DNA from: Bolinopsis microptera | Taxonomy: Eukaryota; Ctenophora; Tentaculata; Lobata; Bolinopsidae | Length of the DNA: 64,000 bases | Assembly: GCF_026151205.1 (NCBI RefSeq) | Contig: NC_087072.1 | Coordinates: 8,232,084-8,296,083 of the forward strand | Reading direction: 5' to 3' | Shown: piece after piece, positions 1 through 11,030 of the stretch | Layout of the letters: each line of letters opens with the position of its first letter | How positions within the stretch are numbered: the first letter of the stretch is position 1 | Position numbers and translations under genes: made by a program | Notes under the pieces: generated by a model | Seen by the model: only the letters and a program-made list of their open reading frames with translations | Told to the model about the DNA's origin: nothing | Database searches by the model: none

Positions 1-526
1 ACCTGTAATTACATGTTAAACTGGATCTTTAAACGGCTGTAACTTTTTTGACCTTTAAATTCCTTAAACCGGCCACTCCCTGATCTTGAGGGAAACGAGT
101 CAAATAAAAAAAATCGCTGCATCTAATGTCTAGATAGTTGTCCAAGGAACCACTGTACCAAATCTCAATATCAGGGGGTGGTTGGTTTTCTCAGGAACGC
201 AAGGTCAGATTTTGATCCGAGTGCCATTTACCCCCCCCCCCCCTCTGTATAGTCATACAGCGATATAAGGTCCCCAGCCACTAATGTCAGAGCGTTTATT
301 CGTAATTGTCTAATGTCTATAGTCCAGAATGTGATTTTAAACAGTTCGTTATATATATTATTAGGTATGGACTTAAATTATTATTATTTTAAGTGTTAGA
401 TCGGTTTAACACATGTAGTTCAGATAACATGGTTCATAATAATTGTATAGATACAGATTAATTTTTGTAAGACTTGATGCATTTACATGTCACTAATTTA
501 CTCTTATCATTACTCTTCATCTTCAG
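1..526 (+). other. Intronic DNA upstream of the CHEK1 last exon
   Basis: I see no coding exon here. The stretch should be part of the last CHEK1 intron, because the next exon opens with an acceptor at 525-526 and continues an already open reading frame. It contains a C13 homopolymer at 231-243, one of several long G/C homopolymers in the window. Confidence 0.5.
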
Positions 527-727
527 GTAACATCGACCCAGTACACCGTCAGTACACGTGATGGGCGAGGTAAGATCCTGTCAGTCAAGATCCAACTCTT
601 GGAAATGTTGGAGGATAACATTCTCTTGGATTTCAGACTGAGCAAAGGTGACGGTATCGAGTTTAAGAAATCGTTCATGAACATCAGGAAGAATTTTGGA
701 GATTGTATCGTGAAGGCTCCTCACTGA
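527..727 (+). CDS. CHEK1: Checkpoint kinase CHK1, C-terminal KA1 domain (last exon, partial gene)
   Basis: This is the last 66 codons plus stop of a checkpoint kinase 1 orthologue. The exon begins after the acceptor ag at 525-526 in codon phase 0 and stops with TGA at 725-727. The peptide carries the hallmark block LLEM followed by LLDFRLSKGDGIEFKKSF, which closely matches the C-terminal kinase-associated (KA1) domain of animal CHK1 (LVDFRLSKGDGLEFKRHF in the human protein). In that family KA1 folds back on the kinase domain and autoinhibits it; CHK1 acts in the nucleus downstream of ATR in the DNA-damage and replication checkpoint. The kinase domain lies upstream, outside the window. Identification is by remembered family similarity; the exon boundary is seen directly. 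Confidence 0.9.
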   Translation, partial: VTSTQYTVSTRDGRGKILSVKIQLLEMLEDNILLDFRLSKGDGIEFKKSFMNIRKNFGDCIVKAPH

Positions 728-835
728 ATTTATGTATGATTATGGAAGCTAAGGGACCTGGGACATATTGTTTGAACAAACCATATCATTGATATAGACG
801 GTTGTTTAATGAACTTATTTTTATAATTGGAAACG

Positions 836-841
836 ATTAAA
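836..841 (+). promoter_or_regulatory. CHEK1: Probable polyadenylation signal of CHEK1
   Basis: ATTAAA lies 109 bases after the CHEK1 stop codon and is followed by a T-rich stretch (889-898). This is the commonest variant polyadenylation hexamer and is well placed for a short 3' UTR. Confidence 0.5.
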
Positions 842-1975
842 TATTGGAAATGTTGCTCAATTGAGTTGTAATTATTTGATTTGGTATCTTTTTTTTCTTG
901 CTCTATATTATATGTTTGATATCGTAAGTTAATATCTTTTTCCCTGACTGAGCAAGAATATTTTAAAACTTTAATTATATTTCATCTCTTTTATCTACTA
1001 TCAAATGACCAATGTAAAACTTGAATTTTTATTATTTGACAATTTCCACAAAAACGTGTCCATCCGTTGGTATCGTTACTATGATCACGCTGAAGTCTAT
1101 TTCTGCTCCATAACATCGTGGTGGGAGAGGTATGAATGTTGCTATAGAAAAGTTCCCGCGGTAAAGTTAATCTTGGAGAAACCATGTGTTCTAAGTGTAC
1201 GGACGCCAACTCCAAACGCATCGGGAGTGTTAAAACTGCAATTTTGCGCACGCACCGGCAGATCCGTCGCCGCGCGCTTGAGTACTCTTAGTTTTAAATC
1301 CGGAAACGGAACCACTTGGGGCTATCCGCTGGAAAATTGATGGCACAGACAAAGATAGAACGCTTGTTCTGCTGTTGTACGGCCCCACATGACATCGTTC
1401 TAAACTACGCAGGGTAGCTGCCAGGAGTAGGGGATCCAACTTCCTCGGATAAAACCGCGTGAATTTGTGTGCTTTCCGATGCTGACATTTTTGGGTTGAC
1501 ATAGCAAAGTTGTGATAGCGTGCGCGCGTGACCAAAATTCCCTTCCAAATCCCATTGTTTCAGCGGGTGTGCTTGGTTTTTCGAATTCAGAGTTGGGACT
1601 TACGGAGAAAGTAAGCAATAAGACAACAAATTGACAAAGCATAATTTAATGATGAAATATCATTAGATACATAGTACATTCGTTCTTAATTAGAAAAGCA
1701 ACTCGTCCTAATGAAACGCTGTTTAGATTGGGTTGGTACTGTGATTGTGTTCTACGACACCTGATCCAGATGTTAGATATCAGAGTAATGGTAAAGTACT
1801 TACTTTAAAGTAATGGTGAAGAACTAAAAACTTTTAACAAATTAAACAAAGACGGCACACAAGTTGCAGCTTACCCTATCTGCCTCTGTTGGAAAATAAC
1901 AATTTTGATTGGTTAAAAAACAATAAAATATTATCAAATATAATTTGTTAAAAGAGTCGAGTGTTCGAAGGATGT
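842..1975. other. Intergenic region between CHEK1 and SUMO (convergent 3' ends)
   Basis: There are short open frames on both strands (991-1251, 1005-1340, 1230-1535, 1400-1642), but they overlap antisense to one another and resemble no family I know. The stretch 1140-1560 is noticeably more GC-rich than its surroundings and is probably an old repeat. ATTAAA on the minus strand at 1645-1650 could be the SUMO polyadenylation signal. Confidence 0.4.
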
Positions 1976-3755
1976 TTACTGTTTAGTTGCCGCCAGTTTG
2001 TTCTGGTAAACCTCTATGGTGTCATTATCTTCCATCTCTAAATCTTTGGGAGCTTGTTCGTCATTGATTCTTTGTCCTTCGAAGAGGAAACGGACACTGT
2101 TGATAGGGATACCCTGGGTAGATATATGGTATCAAAACAATACACAAGATATAGATATGGACATGTTTGAACTAACCATACAGTGCTATAGGAATGGGAA
2201 ATGTGATCTCATTTATTCTAGAATTACAATGTCCGTTTTTAGATTCTGAAAATTATGTCCCCCAGTACTGCTACATTACAAAACAATCGTATTCACTGTA
2301 ACTGGCGTTTTCTCCCCAAATAATCATCGGGTCAATGATGATATTTTCCATTTATCGTTTGCTTAAAGCTAGATGGTATGTGATGCGTCAAATAGTCAAT
2401 TATGTAACACAGTACTTTACAGACGGTACTTTGGGAGTGCGTGATACGGTCCTCACTATATAAACAGTTAGTGAACGAAGTCATCGCTTGTGTTGCTGTT
2501 TGATGTATATAATGCCTAATTACACCTCAGCCCTACTGTGGTAAGGATCAAGCTAGGACGATTACCAGAGGTTATCTTCAAGCTCAACAGAAACAGCAAC
2601 TTCTCGTGTCAATTACAGGTTTCCTATCCTATCAATTACACATTTCCAGCACCAAAATGAAGTTACACAGTACACGCAAGCTATAAAACTAAATTGAGTT
2701 AGACAGATATTGAAGATTATTTAAGACAATTTCAGGGTCGTGTACTGTCAGCTCAATTAAGACTGAGTGTACAGACACATAATAGGTACATTCTCATGCA
2801 ATAGTCTCTACTATTCAGTTTCTACATGATGAGAAGACTTCTTTATGGAACATTGGCTGGTGAACATTTTAAATAAATTAGTTGTACCACACAGAGCGCT
2901 CTGCAAGTTATGTATTATAAAGCTAATTTCCGACCCAATGGGTATAACAAGGAAAAATAACAAAATTATGGTCTCATAGCTCTTCTGGCCTTCTGCATGA
3001 ATTCTAGTTAGCACTGAGCTGAGGTCTAGCGTTGGCTGAAGCACTTCCTATCTATGATTGTTCGAGCGAGTCTTCGTGATTGGCCAGAAACCGGCAGTCA
3101 AAAATAATCTGTTGAAACTGACAGATAACATTTTGACATGTCCGTTAATTTCTTTGTTCTTTTTGGACTATATGAGTTAAAAGCACCTGAGCTAATAATA
3201 TTTTTTAAATGAGCTGTTTTTTAAATTACCTGTCTCTCACAGAAAGCAGCTTTAAGCTTTTTCATCTGGGTGGTCTTCTTGATTCTGAAATGAACTTCGC
3301 TGTTGTTCTGTCCGATTACTCTCAAGTTGATGTGATCGTTGTCAGCTCCGGCTGGTTTAGTTTCCTGAAACGAAAACATTGGTGAAGATTAAATAACGTT
3401 GGTGAAGATTAAATAACGTTGGTGAAGATTAAATAACGTTGGTGAAGATTAAATAAAGGCCGACGAGATTAAATAATATGCATGCTTGCAAAACTAATCG
3501 CGATTTCAACAATTATCGCAACCCAATGTAAAAAAAAAGCTGGGTATTTTATTTTCATTCAAATCATCAAGCTATTGTTTTTGTGGTACTTTAGTGATCT
3601 CCTGACGGACACTTAAGAAACGGCCGACGCCCGGCTGACACACATTAGTGCACTGAGCAACTTCTTAACGTGTACCACCCGTGTGTTGACCGTGTGGCAA
3701 GTGTTCGTCGACAGATTACCAAGTTTTCATCATTGTTTACCTCCTCTGCGGACAT
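1976..3755 (-). CDS. SUMO1: SUMO (ubiquitin-like modifier), 3 exons, frameshifted at the C terminus
   Basis: Exons on the minus strand are 3755-3741 (MSAEE), 3364-3230 (45 codons) and 2113 to the stop. All junctions are GT..AG and phase 0. The protein has the full beta-grasp fold of SUMO, including [28 protein letters not shown] and RFLFEGQRI, and is closer to SUMO1 than to SUMO2/3. SUMO is conjugated by UBC9 to lysines of nuclear proteins and needs a C-terminal diglycine exposed by a SENP protease. As written, the last exon reads [11 protein letters not shown] and stops at 1976-1978, without diglycine. In the -1 frame the same DNA reads EQTGGN and stops at 1983-1985, which is exactly the normal SUMO ending. 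One base therefore appears to be missing beside 2002/2003. Either the assembly is wrong here or this copy is broken. Confidence 0.9.
3381..3456. repeat. Tandem 20-bp minisatellite in SUMO intron 1
   Basis: About 3.8 near-perfect copies of a 20-bp unit (ggtgaagattaaataacgtt) lie 17 bp from the exon 2 acceptor on the SUMO template. The copies are almost identical, so the expansion is recent. Nothing suggests a regulatory role. Confidence 0.9.
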
Positions 3756-4478
3756 AGTAGAATCGTAGCCTTTCTAACCTATAGGTAAGAGTATTAATAA
3801 AGTAAGTACAAACGGAAATATTTTGAATTTTTGTGTCAGAGTATTCAGTTTAAATTTTCGTTATTAAAATAGAATGAAGCATTTCAGATGATTAAGTTGA
3901 AACGATGAAATTATCGAATTTAATTTCGAATATAGTAACATAGATTGAACAAAAAATACATGGAGAAAATTATGGTATTTATAACTTAGATTGTATATAT
4001 TTAATAAAACAAATATTAATAAAACAAATATTTTAATAAAACATCTTCACTCTTGCACGAAACCGGAAACGTAAATAATACATTAGTGTACAGAACACAC
4101 CAAACGTCAAATGTGTCATCAAATATAACGAAATTTAAAAATCGCTTTGTTAAAGGCGTATAGATATTTAATCAATGTTATAGTTCAACGAGAAAAATGT
4201 TCAATAATTTTTCAGTCAGCAGAACCAAATATGCTGTGACAAAAATGTTGAATTTAAAGAATGTATAAACTGGGGAGTGGGGAGTTATCATCTACTGTAC
4301 TGGGACAAATTGAAAATGAGCACATAAAAAGCAAAGATTGCGATCATTCCGTTCAAAATTGAGACAGCAGCTGGTTTGAATGTTAGAAAATATACAAAAA
4401 ATTCAGAATAATAGGCTAGCTCTTGATCTCTCACTGATAAAGTAAATTCTTGAAAGTTAAAGTTTCAACCATTCGCAG
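3756..4478. other. Intergenic region: SUMO promoter side and ADD-gene 3' flank
   Basis: The SUMO start codon (3755) and the ADD-gene stop (4479) are 723 bp apart on the same strand. The interval is AT-rich, with a duplicated AATAAAACAAATATT motif near 4010-4035. I see no coding potential here, and in particular no helicase exons that would extend the ADD protein into a full ATRX. Confidence 0.5.
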
Positions 4479-5750
4479 CTAATCTGAATCGTCTGAATTT
4501 TCATCCGAGGACACAATATACTTTGGTTTTCTGGATTTGTTTCTCGAGCTTCTTGATTTGTTGCTGGAGCCAGAGCTGCTTTTTTTGTCCTTTCTTAATG
4601 AAAGTTTGGCTCTTGGCTCTTTTTTCTTTTTCTCAAGAAGTTCAGAATCTGAACCTGAAATATCGGAGGTTTTCGGATCAGCCGGTTTCAGTTTCGCATT
4701 TTTTGATTGTCTGTTATGTTTCTTGGAGGGTTTTTCCAAATCAAGGGTCTCATTGGATGCTACTGAATCCGAATCTGATGTATTTTTTTCCTTAGCAGAA
4801 CCTTTTTCTGACACATCAACTGAAGGCACTGACTCTTCATCTGAATCAGCTGTTATTTTGGGCGGTTTAGAATCATCATCTGAATTCTTCAATTTATCGA
4901 CAGCTTTTGCCAAAGAATCGTCATCTGAATCTTTGACCTTCTTGGGTGATTCTGGAGATGACTCGTATTCTGAATTGGAACCAGACTTCTTTCTTTTCTT
5001 AATTGAGTCTTTATCAGAATCACTGACATCAGAAGCAGATTTCTTTCTTTTGTTAACTATTTCTTTGATAACTTTATCATCTTCTTTATCATCTTCTTCA
5101 TTGGAATCTTCATCTAAATCACTAGACCCTTCTTCAGAGGATTCTTTCTCTTTTTTCTCTTTTTTCTTTCTATTTAGAGTGTCATTGAGATTATTTCTGC
5201 GCAATCGCAACCTCTCCTTAATGATCTCTTCTCTATCTGAATCATTTACATCTGCATCGCCGTTAAAAATGGCCGAACATTTCTCCAATAACAGATCAGT
5301 GGGGTCGTTGTAGTTTTGATGATCAAGAGCAGCTTTGGTTAATTCTCGTAAGCTCTCAATAGCAGTGGGTTCACATATAAAACATTTCCACTCCTCCACA
5401 TCCATCAGGGAATCATAATACTCTGGTCCAATGCTTCTACTGATACACTCTTCACAGAAAGGAGTTTTACACTCGTCACAGCAAACCAGGTTCCCGAGTT
5501 CACTGCACCACCGACAATAAATTTCATAACCCTCTTCGTCGATGGGAATGATATCAGCATGAGCAAATATTAGGCATTCTCTACAAACACCCACTTGTAG
5601 TTGAGGGTGGCACAAAATGTTCCGTTTCCCCTGGACCAAGAGTTGAGGTTGTGCGCACGACGTACAATTGAAAACAAGGGAGGATTCTTTCTCTTTTTTC
5701 ACTTTTGACTTTCGCTTTGTCGGTGCTTTAGTATTTGTCTTCCTGACCAT
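4479..5750 (-). CDS. ATRX-type ADD-domain protein without helicase, intronless
   Basis: This is a 423-residue protein in one uninterrupted frame. Residues 29-59 form the GATA-like finger (C29-x2-C32, C56-x2-C59). Residues 79-126 form the PHD-like finger (C79-x2-C82, C90, C91-x2-C94, C99-x2-C102, C123-x2-C126). Together they make an ADD domain, and the core CRWCSELGNLVCCDEC is much closer to ATRX than to DNMT3. Known ADD domains of ATRX read histone H3 carrying K9me3 with unmodified K4. After about residue 190 the protein is low-complexity, Ser/Asp/Glu/Lys-rich with many SDSD acidic patches (CK2-like sites), and ends in a basic tail. There is no SNF2 helicase, and none is found downstream. The arrangement resembles insects, where the ADD module and the ATRX helicase are separate genes. 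A nuclear, heterochromatin-associated role is inferred. Confidence 0.85.
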   Translation of the reverse strand: MVRKTNTKAPTKRKSKVKKEKESSLVFNCTSCAQPQLLVQGKRNILCHPQLQVGVCRECLIFAHADIIPIDEEGYEIYCRWCSELGNLVCCDECKTPFCEECISRSIGPEYYDSLMDVEEWKCFICEPTAIESLRELTKAALDHQNYNDPTDLLLEKCSAIFNGDADVNDSDREEIIKERLRLRRNNLNDTLNRKKKEKKEKESSEEGSSDLDEDSNEEDDKEDDKVIKEIVNKRKKSASDVSDSDKDSIKKRKKSGSNSEYESSPESPKKVKDSDDDSLAKAVDKLKNSDDDSKPPKITADSDEESVPSVDVSEKGSAKEKNTSDSDSVASNETLDLEKPSKKHNRQSKNAKLKPADPKTSDISGSDSELLEKKKKEPRAKLSLRKDKKSSSGSSNKSRSSRNKSRKPKYIVSSDENSDDSD

Positions 5751-6247
5751 CTAAGATAAAATAGTGGGTTCCTGATTTAGAAACCAAACTGAAACTTGGA
5801 TGTTAATTACCATGTTAAGATTATCAAATATGTCATGAATGTTAATTATTTATATTCAACAAGAGGAAGACAAGTTATAATTTTTCTTGTTAATTTCATC
5901 AATACACAGTTTTTGTGAAAAATTAGTAAATTATATAACAAGTCATATCATCGTTATCATGCCTAACTTAAATGATAAGAGAAATTGTCTCTTTGCTAAC
6001 TCTTTTACTCTTGACCCTTCTTTTGTGAGAAAAAGAAGTAGGAGCAGATAGGCAAAACAAATAAAACAAAGCATGATGCTAGAAGAAGGAAATAAAATGT
6101 TAAGCTTAGGACGCCAAAACATTCAGCTTGTGTAAAAGGGCTGCTTAAGTAATAAAAGCATATAACATTTATAATTTAAAAATACATATTTTACTACTGT
6201 TATTTTGAATAGTACCATCAAGATTCTTGTACAAAACTTTCTGGGAT
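5751..6247. other. Intergenic region between ADD gene and SNRPD2
   Basis: A 497-bp AT-rich spacer separates two minus-strand genes. It should hold the ADD-gene promoter and the SNRPD2 3' UTR. No clear TATA box, and no standard minus-strand polyadenylation hexamer just after the SNRPD2 stop. Confidence 0.5.
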
Positions 6248-6607
6248 TTATCTGCCAGCTAACCTGGGATTCCTGAGAACTAGAATAACACTATCTCCTC
6301 TCAAGAATAATTTTGGGATATATCTGTCTCTGTTGACTGGCTTTGCCTTTTTCTTTCCTTTCCCGGTTTTGGGGGTCTCTGTCCACAATTCTTTTACATT
6401 TTCTAGCAGCATATTACAATGCCTGTCGAAGGCTTTGACTCTACAAAGGAGTTTTCTGTTGTTCCTGCAGTTGATAAGAACTTGTGTGTTGTTTTTAACA
6501 CTTTGGGTAAGAACAGACAAGGGTCCTGTATTGAACTCCTCCTCTTCACGTTTAGCTAACTCTTCTTCAGTCAGCTCCGACTTGGGTTTGTTCATCAATG
6601 CAGCCAT
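6248..6607 (-). CDS. SNRPD2: Small nuclear ribonucleoprotein Sm D2, intronless
   Basis: This is a complete 119-residue Sm D2, almost the same length as the human protein (118). It shows the family-specific N terminus [20 protein letters not shown], the Sm1 motif with [21 protein letters not shown], the basic linker [15 protein letters not shown] between the two Sm motifs, and the Sm2 motif [14 protein letters not shown]. SmD2 pairs with SmD1 in the seven-member ring on U1, U2, U4 and U5 snRNAs and so is essential for splicing. The start ATG at 6607 fits the family N terminus. One substitution stands out: Cys replaces the usual Gly in KLLGRV, at the start of beta-strand 3. Identification is essentially certain. 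Confidence 0.97.
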   Translation of the reverse strand: MAALMNKPKSELTEEELAKREEEEFNTGPLSVLTQSVKNNTQVLINCRNNRKLLCRVKAFDRHCNMLLENVKELWTETPKTGKGKKKAKPVNRDRYIPKLFLRGDSVILVLRNPRLAGR

Positions 6608-6712
6608 GACTTGCTGGCTGAGAAGATGTTCAGTTAATGTCGATAGATTAATTTTGTTTGTTGACTGTTCATTAAGCTAAAAAATAGACACAACAAATTT
6701 CACAGTATAATA

Positions 6713-7479
6713 CAGGGTGGGCCAAAAGTCAGTGTGCAAACGTTGGCCTTAATAGCTCAGTCACTGAGTGCCCAATTGAAATACTTCCTTCTGGTATGAC
6801 TTAGTACCACCACTGGTTCGAGGAATTTGTCAACTCGAAAAATATTCGCGTTCATTTTTTTCAAATGGAGGTTCATTTTCACATTTATTTGATAGTTTGG
6901 ATAGTCGGATCAAGCTAAATGTTATTGAATTGTGTTTGGCCATTCGAATTACGTTTGTCCTGAAAGAATTAGAACTGTAGCTTCTCAGATGACCGAGATA
7001 TGAAGCATAACGAGTTTATTCATTACGTGTGATCAGGTGATTGGTTTACCTAATCACGTGATAAGGTGACCCCGTTAACTACCCCGTTAAACATTATGGG
7101 AATTGTTAAGGGTGCCCAATTAAGGTGTCGTGTCACGGTGTCACATAATCACCCAGTCAATTTTGTTAACGAGATACACAAAATGCTTGATAACTTCGTC
7201 ATTTCTAATCCGTTTTGCCTCATGTTTTCAGATCATATGCAACATTTGATAATCTACAGTCTCTGAAAAAATTAGGCGTTCAGCATGTTCAGAGAAAACA
7301 ATATAGGTGTTTTAATATTGAATGGGCGTGGTCTAAAATATTCGAATTTTCAAATTTTGACGACGGAATCCTCGAACCAGTAAGTACAGTATGCCATCTG
7401 CAAAGCAACAGCTCTCAAATATAAAACACGGCGGAGGTATAAGACCCAACGTTTGCACACTGATTTTTGGCCCACCCTG
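6713..7479. mobile_element. Mariner-like MITE with TA duplication
   Basis: A 767-bp element is bounded by 34-bp terminal inverted repeats with a single mismatch. The left end begins CAGGGTGGGCCAAAA at 6713, and the right end is its inverse, finishing at 7479. The dinucleotide TA flanks both sides (6711-6712 and 7480-7481), as expected for Tc1/mariner insertion. CAGGGTGGGCC ends followed by AAAAGT are typical of mariner elements. No transposase can be read in either strand, so this is a non-autonomous derivative. Confidence 0.85.
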
Positions 7480-7481
7480 TA

Positions 7482-8070
7482 TTTCGCCAGTGCATGTACG
7501 AAAGAATTTGCAGGAGAGAAAAAATTTGGTTAATCTAAAGTTCAGCCCAATTAACTGAAAAGCCAAATTTACACAACGTGAAGAAACAAAACTCTGAGAG
7601 ATCAATAGCAAGTTCAGTATTACAGATTTCAAAAGACTAGTCAAGAAAGACCTAGTTTTCAGTACAACAGGAGTAATAGCACCAGTGAAGACTGAAGGAC
7701 CTAGCAGAAAAGATCAGCCATTATAGACCATGCATGATTGCAATCAAGGGAAACAAAGGGGAAAAACAAAGGGAATGTTTGTTGAGTAAGCCGCGCCCAT
7801 AAAGGTCTGAATTGCTTGTTGCAGTGGGCACCTACACTGAATAGTTTCATCGGAAAGGTGTTTGTCAGGATCTTCACTCAACTTTTCCCAACTTTTCCGG
7901 CTTTGAGCTATTAATCCAAGTTGGGGCAATCAGCCGACACGCAGCTTTTATGGTTATCTATGATATGTTTAATCTGTAATAAAGATCAAATTCAAACTTG
8001 TATTCCTTAAATTAGTGTTCCTTAGATTGCTCAGGCCAACATATCAAATATCTTAACCGACACAGTACAG
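7482..8070. other. No gene seen
   Basis: This holds only short antisense-overlapping frames and unremarkable AT-rich sequence between two DNA transposon remnants. Confidence 0.5.
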
Positions 8071-8073
8071 TAA

Positions 8074-8527
8074 GGGGCCATCTCCTTAGGACGTCTGGCA
8101 AATAGGGAGGTGTGGTTTTGGAATTCCGGACAGATCCGGACAGGGGGAGGGGTGGTTTCTGAAAATTCGGACGTCCGAAAATTTGGCAGAATTAACGAAA
8201 AAAGTTCCATTTATTTCAACTCTATGACACTACTTACTCTGTAAGTTTAGATCCCTGTATTTTGAACGAGTACTTAAATGTACTTAAATGTACTTAAATG
8301 TAACTATGCTAAACTTGTTCGACACTAAATGTATTATTGTCTATTTTAAGTAACTACACATTTTATTAACTATGAATTTGGGTTGGTTTTATTTTGTACT
8401 CTTTAGAGTAGCTCGAAATCGTCCAGGGGAGGGGCCAGGGGTGGTTTTGAAAATTCGGACACACCCGGACAGGGGGAGGGGGTCTGAATATCTGCAATTT
8501 TGGCGGACGTCCTAAGTAGATGGCCCC
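8074..8527. mobile_element. PIF/Harbinger-like MITE, copy 1 (TAA duplication)
   Basis: A 454-bp element has terminal inverted repeats beginning GGGGCCATCTnCTTAGGAC and a 3-bp duplication TAA at 8071-8073 and 8528-8530. A TWA target and GGGGCC-type ends are characteristic of PIF/Harbinger. The subterminal regions are rich in GGACAGGGGGAGGGG-like runs, also inverted between the two ends. A second copy lies at 32836-33381 in the opposite orientation. There is no transposase frame. Confidence 0.85.
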
Positions 8528-8530
8528 TAA

Positions 8531-9640
8531 ACTCTAGACTAGGTGAAAATTAAGATACCAGAGAGTAATAATGGAGGGCATCATGTAACTTGATAGCACA
8601 TGATTAGTCAATGAGAAGGATGTAGATAAGGGGGAGGAAGCCACATAGGAGGCGGCAACATTTTCACTGGCCACCATGATTACAGATCCTCCCCCAATAA
8701 TCCTGGACAATACTTCAAGTTGAATCTGAAGTAAACTACTGTTAAGGTGAATTTTGAGCATGTGCCATGCAGAAACCGATCCGATGAAGAAACAAGTTCA
8801 GAGAAAGACTTTCGTCTTTTGGTTGTTCAACTTGACTGCCATGCTCAAACTGCTCCTGACATCTTGCGAGAATAGCCATGTTTGAGAAGAAATGACAGGT
8901 TAAACAAAACAAGCAACACATTATCAATTTAACAGATCAGTTCACATATGCATATCCGGGTAGATCAAGCCTGAATTTCCCGCCCAAGGAAATAAAAATA
9001 GGATTAAATTTAACGAGAAAAGTTTGCTTTCGGTCGGGGTGTTCTCAGCCATGAAGATTTCTTCTAGTAGATCACCACTATTACTAAGGGACAAATGCAA
9101 ACTCCAATTAAGTCTGAACTGTAAATGATGCGAGGAGTTGAGAGTAGAATACGTTTTGCAGTGAAAATCCGATAAGAGAGGTCGTTATGTAAATTAGTTA
9201 CGATAATGCTGTAAACGCCGACTACTATCCATTTGAAAAGAAATCTTGTCATTTCGAGTTGATAAAAAACATTAAATGTTCAATAGAGCGAGAGTAACGA
9301 CACCAGTCAACCTGACAAAACGGTAATGGAAGTAGTGATAAAAAACAAGAACCAAAACTTCTGTATTTCAAAAAGGTTTTGGTTTTCCTCTCCCGCGCTC
9401 GATTTCACGTCAGTACAAATGTAGGAGCTGTGAAGTGCGCGCCACTCATTTTTACTTTCAGGCAAATTACTTCTTTGACTAATCAATTGTATCCTAATTA
9501 AGTATTATTAAGCTTATTTTGATATGTTAGGTTTGTGTTGTAAGAATTACGAATAAACAAAGGCATTTCATGTTATTAGATTTTAAAACCCTTTCGTACT
9601 CGAATTAATTTTACCACTTTATAACGGTTGGTATGTAACA
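8531..9640. other. No gene seen
   Basis: Short minus-strand frames at 8534-8761, 8742-8927 and 9064-9252 have no recognisable domain and no supporting splice structure. I regard the stretch as intergenic. Confidence 0.4.
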
Positions 9641-9646
9641 TTTCAA

Positions 9647-9985
9647 AACGCGCACCGAGTTGGACCAAATATTTTACGAGTATCACCCGTTAATGTTTGA
9701 TGTAACATTCAATGATTAATGCTTGATTATCAATATCAATAATTATGTAGACCGTTTAACTTTTGACTTCAGCAGCGTCAACAAACGAACTGCTAAATAA
9801 ACATGCATAATATAATTTATACACAAAGTTACCATTCCCGTTAAGTGATGTTGTAGATTTATAAGCAACAAAGCGTGCACCGAGTTTAACTAGTCAAAGG
9901 TCTTGATTTCTTAATATTTAAAGAAAACATCTTTTAATATTCGGAGCAAACATTGAAAATTCTACAAGTATCACCCGTTAAATTA
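9647..9985 (+). repeat. Diverged direct repeat pair
   Basis: Two copies share the blocks GCGyrCACCGAGTT and, further on, AGTATCACCCGTTAA, at 9649-9693 and 9872-9980. The copies differ at many positions, so the duplication is old. A weaker relative may lie near 29112-29225. Confidence 0.4.
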
Positions 9986-11030
9986 ACATGAATTTAAATA
10001 ATACGCGCGCACTACTACTACATATTAATCGATATATCTGATATCATACATTTTTCTCGGCGTTCAGACTTTGAATCGAGCGCTCACGACAACGAAGTTG
10101 AGTCGAGCGCTAATGAAGATTAGACTGTGTGTATATTTTGATCTCGTGTTGACCTGACGCCAAGACCACCGATGACGTCCGGGTAACCTATTTGTAGTTA
10201 ACTTAGGCACTAAACAATTGCCAGTACGTCGTGAACGTACTTCCAATGTACCTCTGTACTATGAGTTGTGGTTTTATCTCTCACTGAAAGGATCTTAATA
10301 TAATCTAAACATCGATTCCGCCATTTATTTTCATTACTCCAGACTCTTTCCGTTCTATGTTATTTTCTAAAAATTGGACGCAAGTTATCTAACCATGGTT
10401 CTTAGGGTGACATAGAACATTGGAGCAGAGGGGTGATTTGCTTGCGTGCATTTTCAATACCATCACTCTTCACTTCTGCAACATGAAATGCGGTATTCGC
10501 CTCAGACCGAGAGGTAACTTACAGAGGACCTGCAAGTTACCTTTTTTGAACATTTTTTTGGTGAGACATTACGTTTATCTAAAAATAGGGTATCAGGTAA
10601 CTATTATAATAAAGGTTCTGATAATTAATGTTTAGTGTTGTTACTAACCAGGCTTGTTTCACCATTTTATTTCTCTTGTATGGATATTGAATTTCATCGT
10701 TTACGTTTTTACACATACCTAATTAGTAGATGGTGTGATAAAATCGAATCAGTTTATTAACGCCCTTCAACCGCTAGATTTCTTTACTTAAAACTCCGAT
10801 AAAGTTAATTACACATTATTATCATTGATCTGGGTCTCGTACACTTAAATCCAAGGATATCTACAGCTTCTTCTGTATATTATTTGACTCAATATTCTGA
10901 AACCTATCAAGTTTACACGTACATCAATTGTTGCACCTCGGTGACATAATTACTGGCACGTAGACAATTTTGCGTAAGTTTTTGGCCTACCCAAGCTTTC
11001 AAAAACGACCATCACTTCACTTCTGAGGAT
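9986..11030. other. No gene seen
   Basis: AT-rich sequence with only isolated short frames (10064-10246 minus, 10420-10635 plus). No domain, splice pattern or repeat was recognised. Confidence 0.4.

Noticed and set aside
2016-2249. 77-residue plus-strand frame
   Set aside because: It is antisense to the last SUMO exon and its intron.
4523-5313. Plus-strand frames of 90 and 258 residues
   Set aside because: They are antisense to the acidic Ser/Asp/Lys-rich tail of the ADD protein; low-complexity coding on one strand automatically opens the other.
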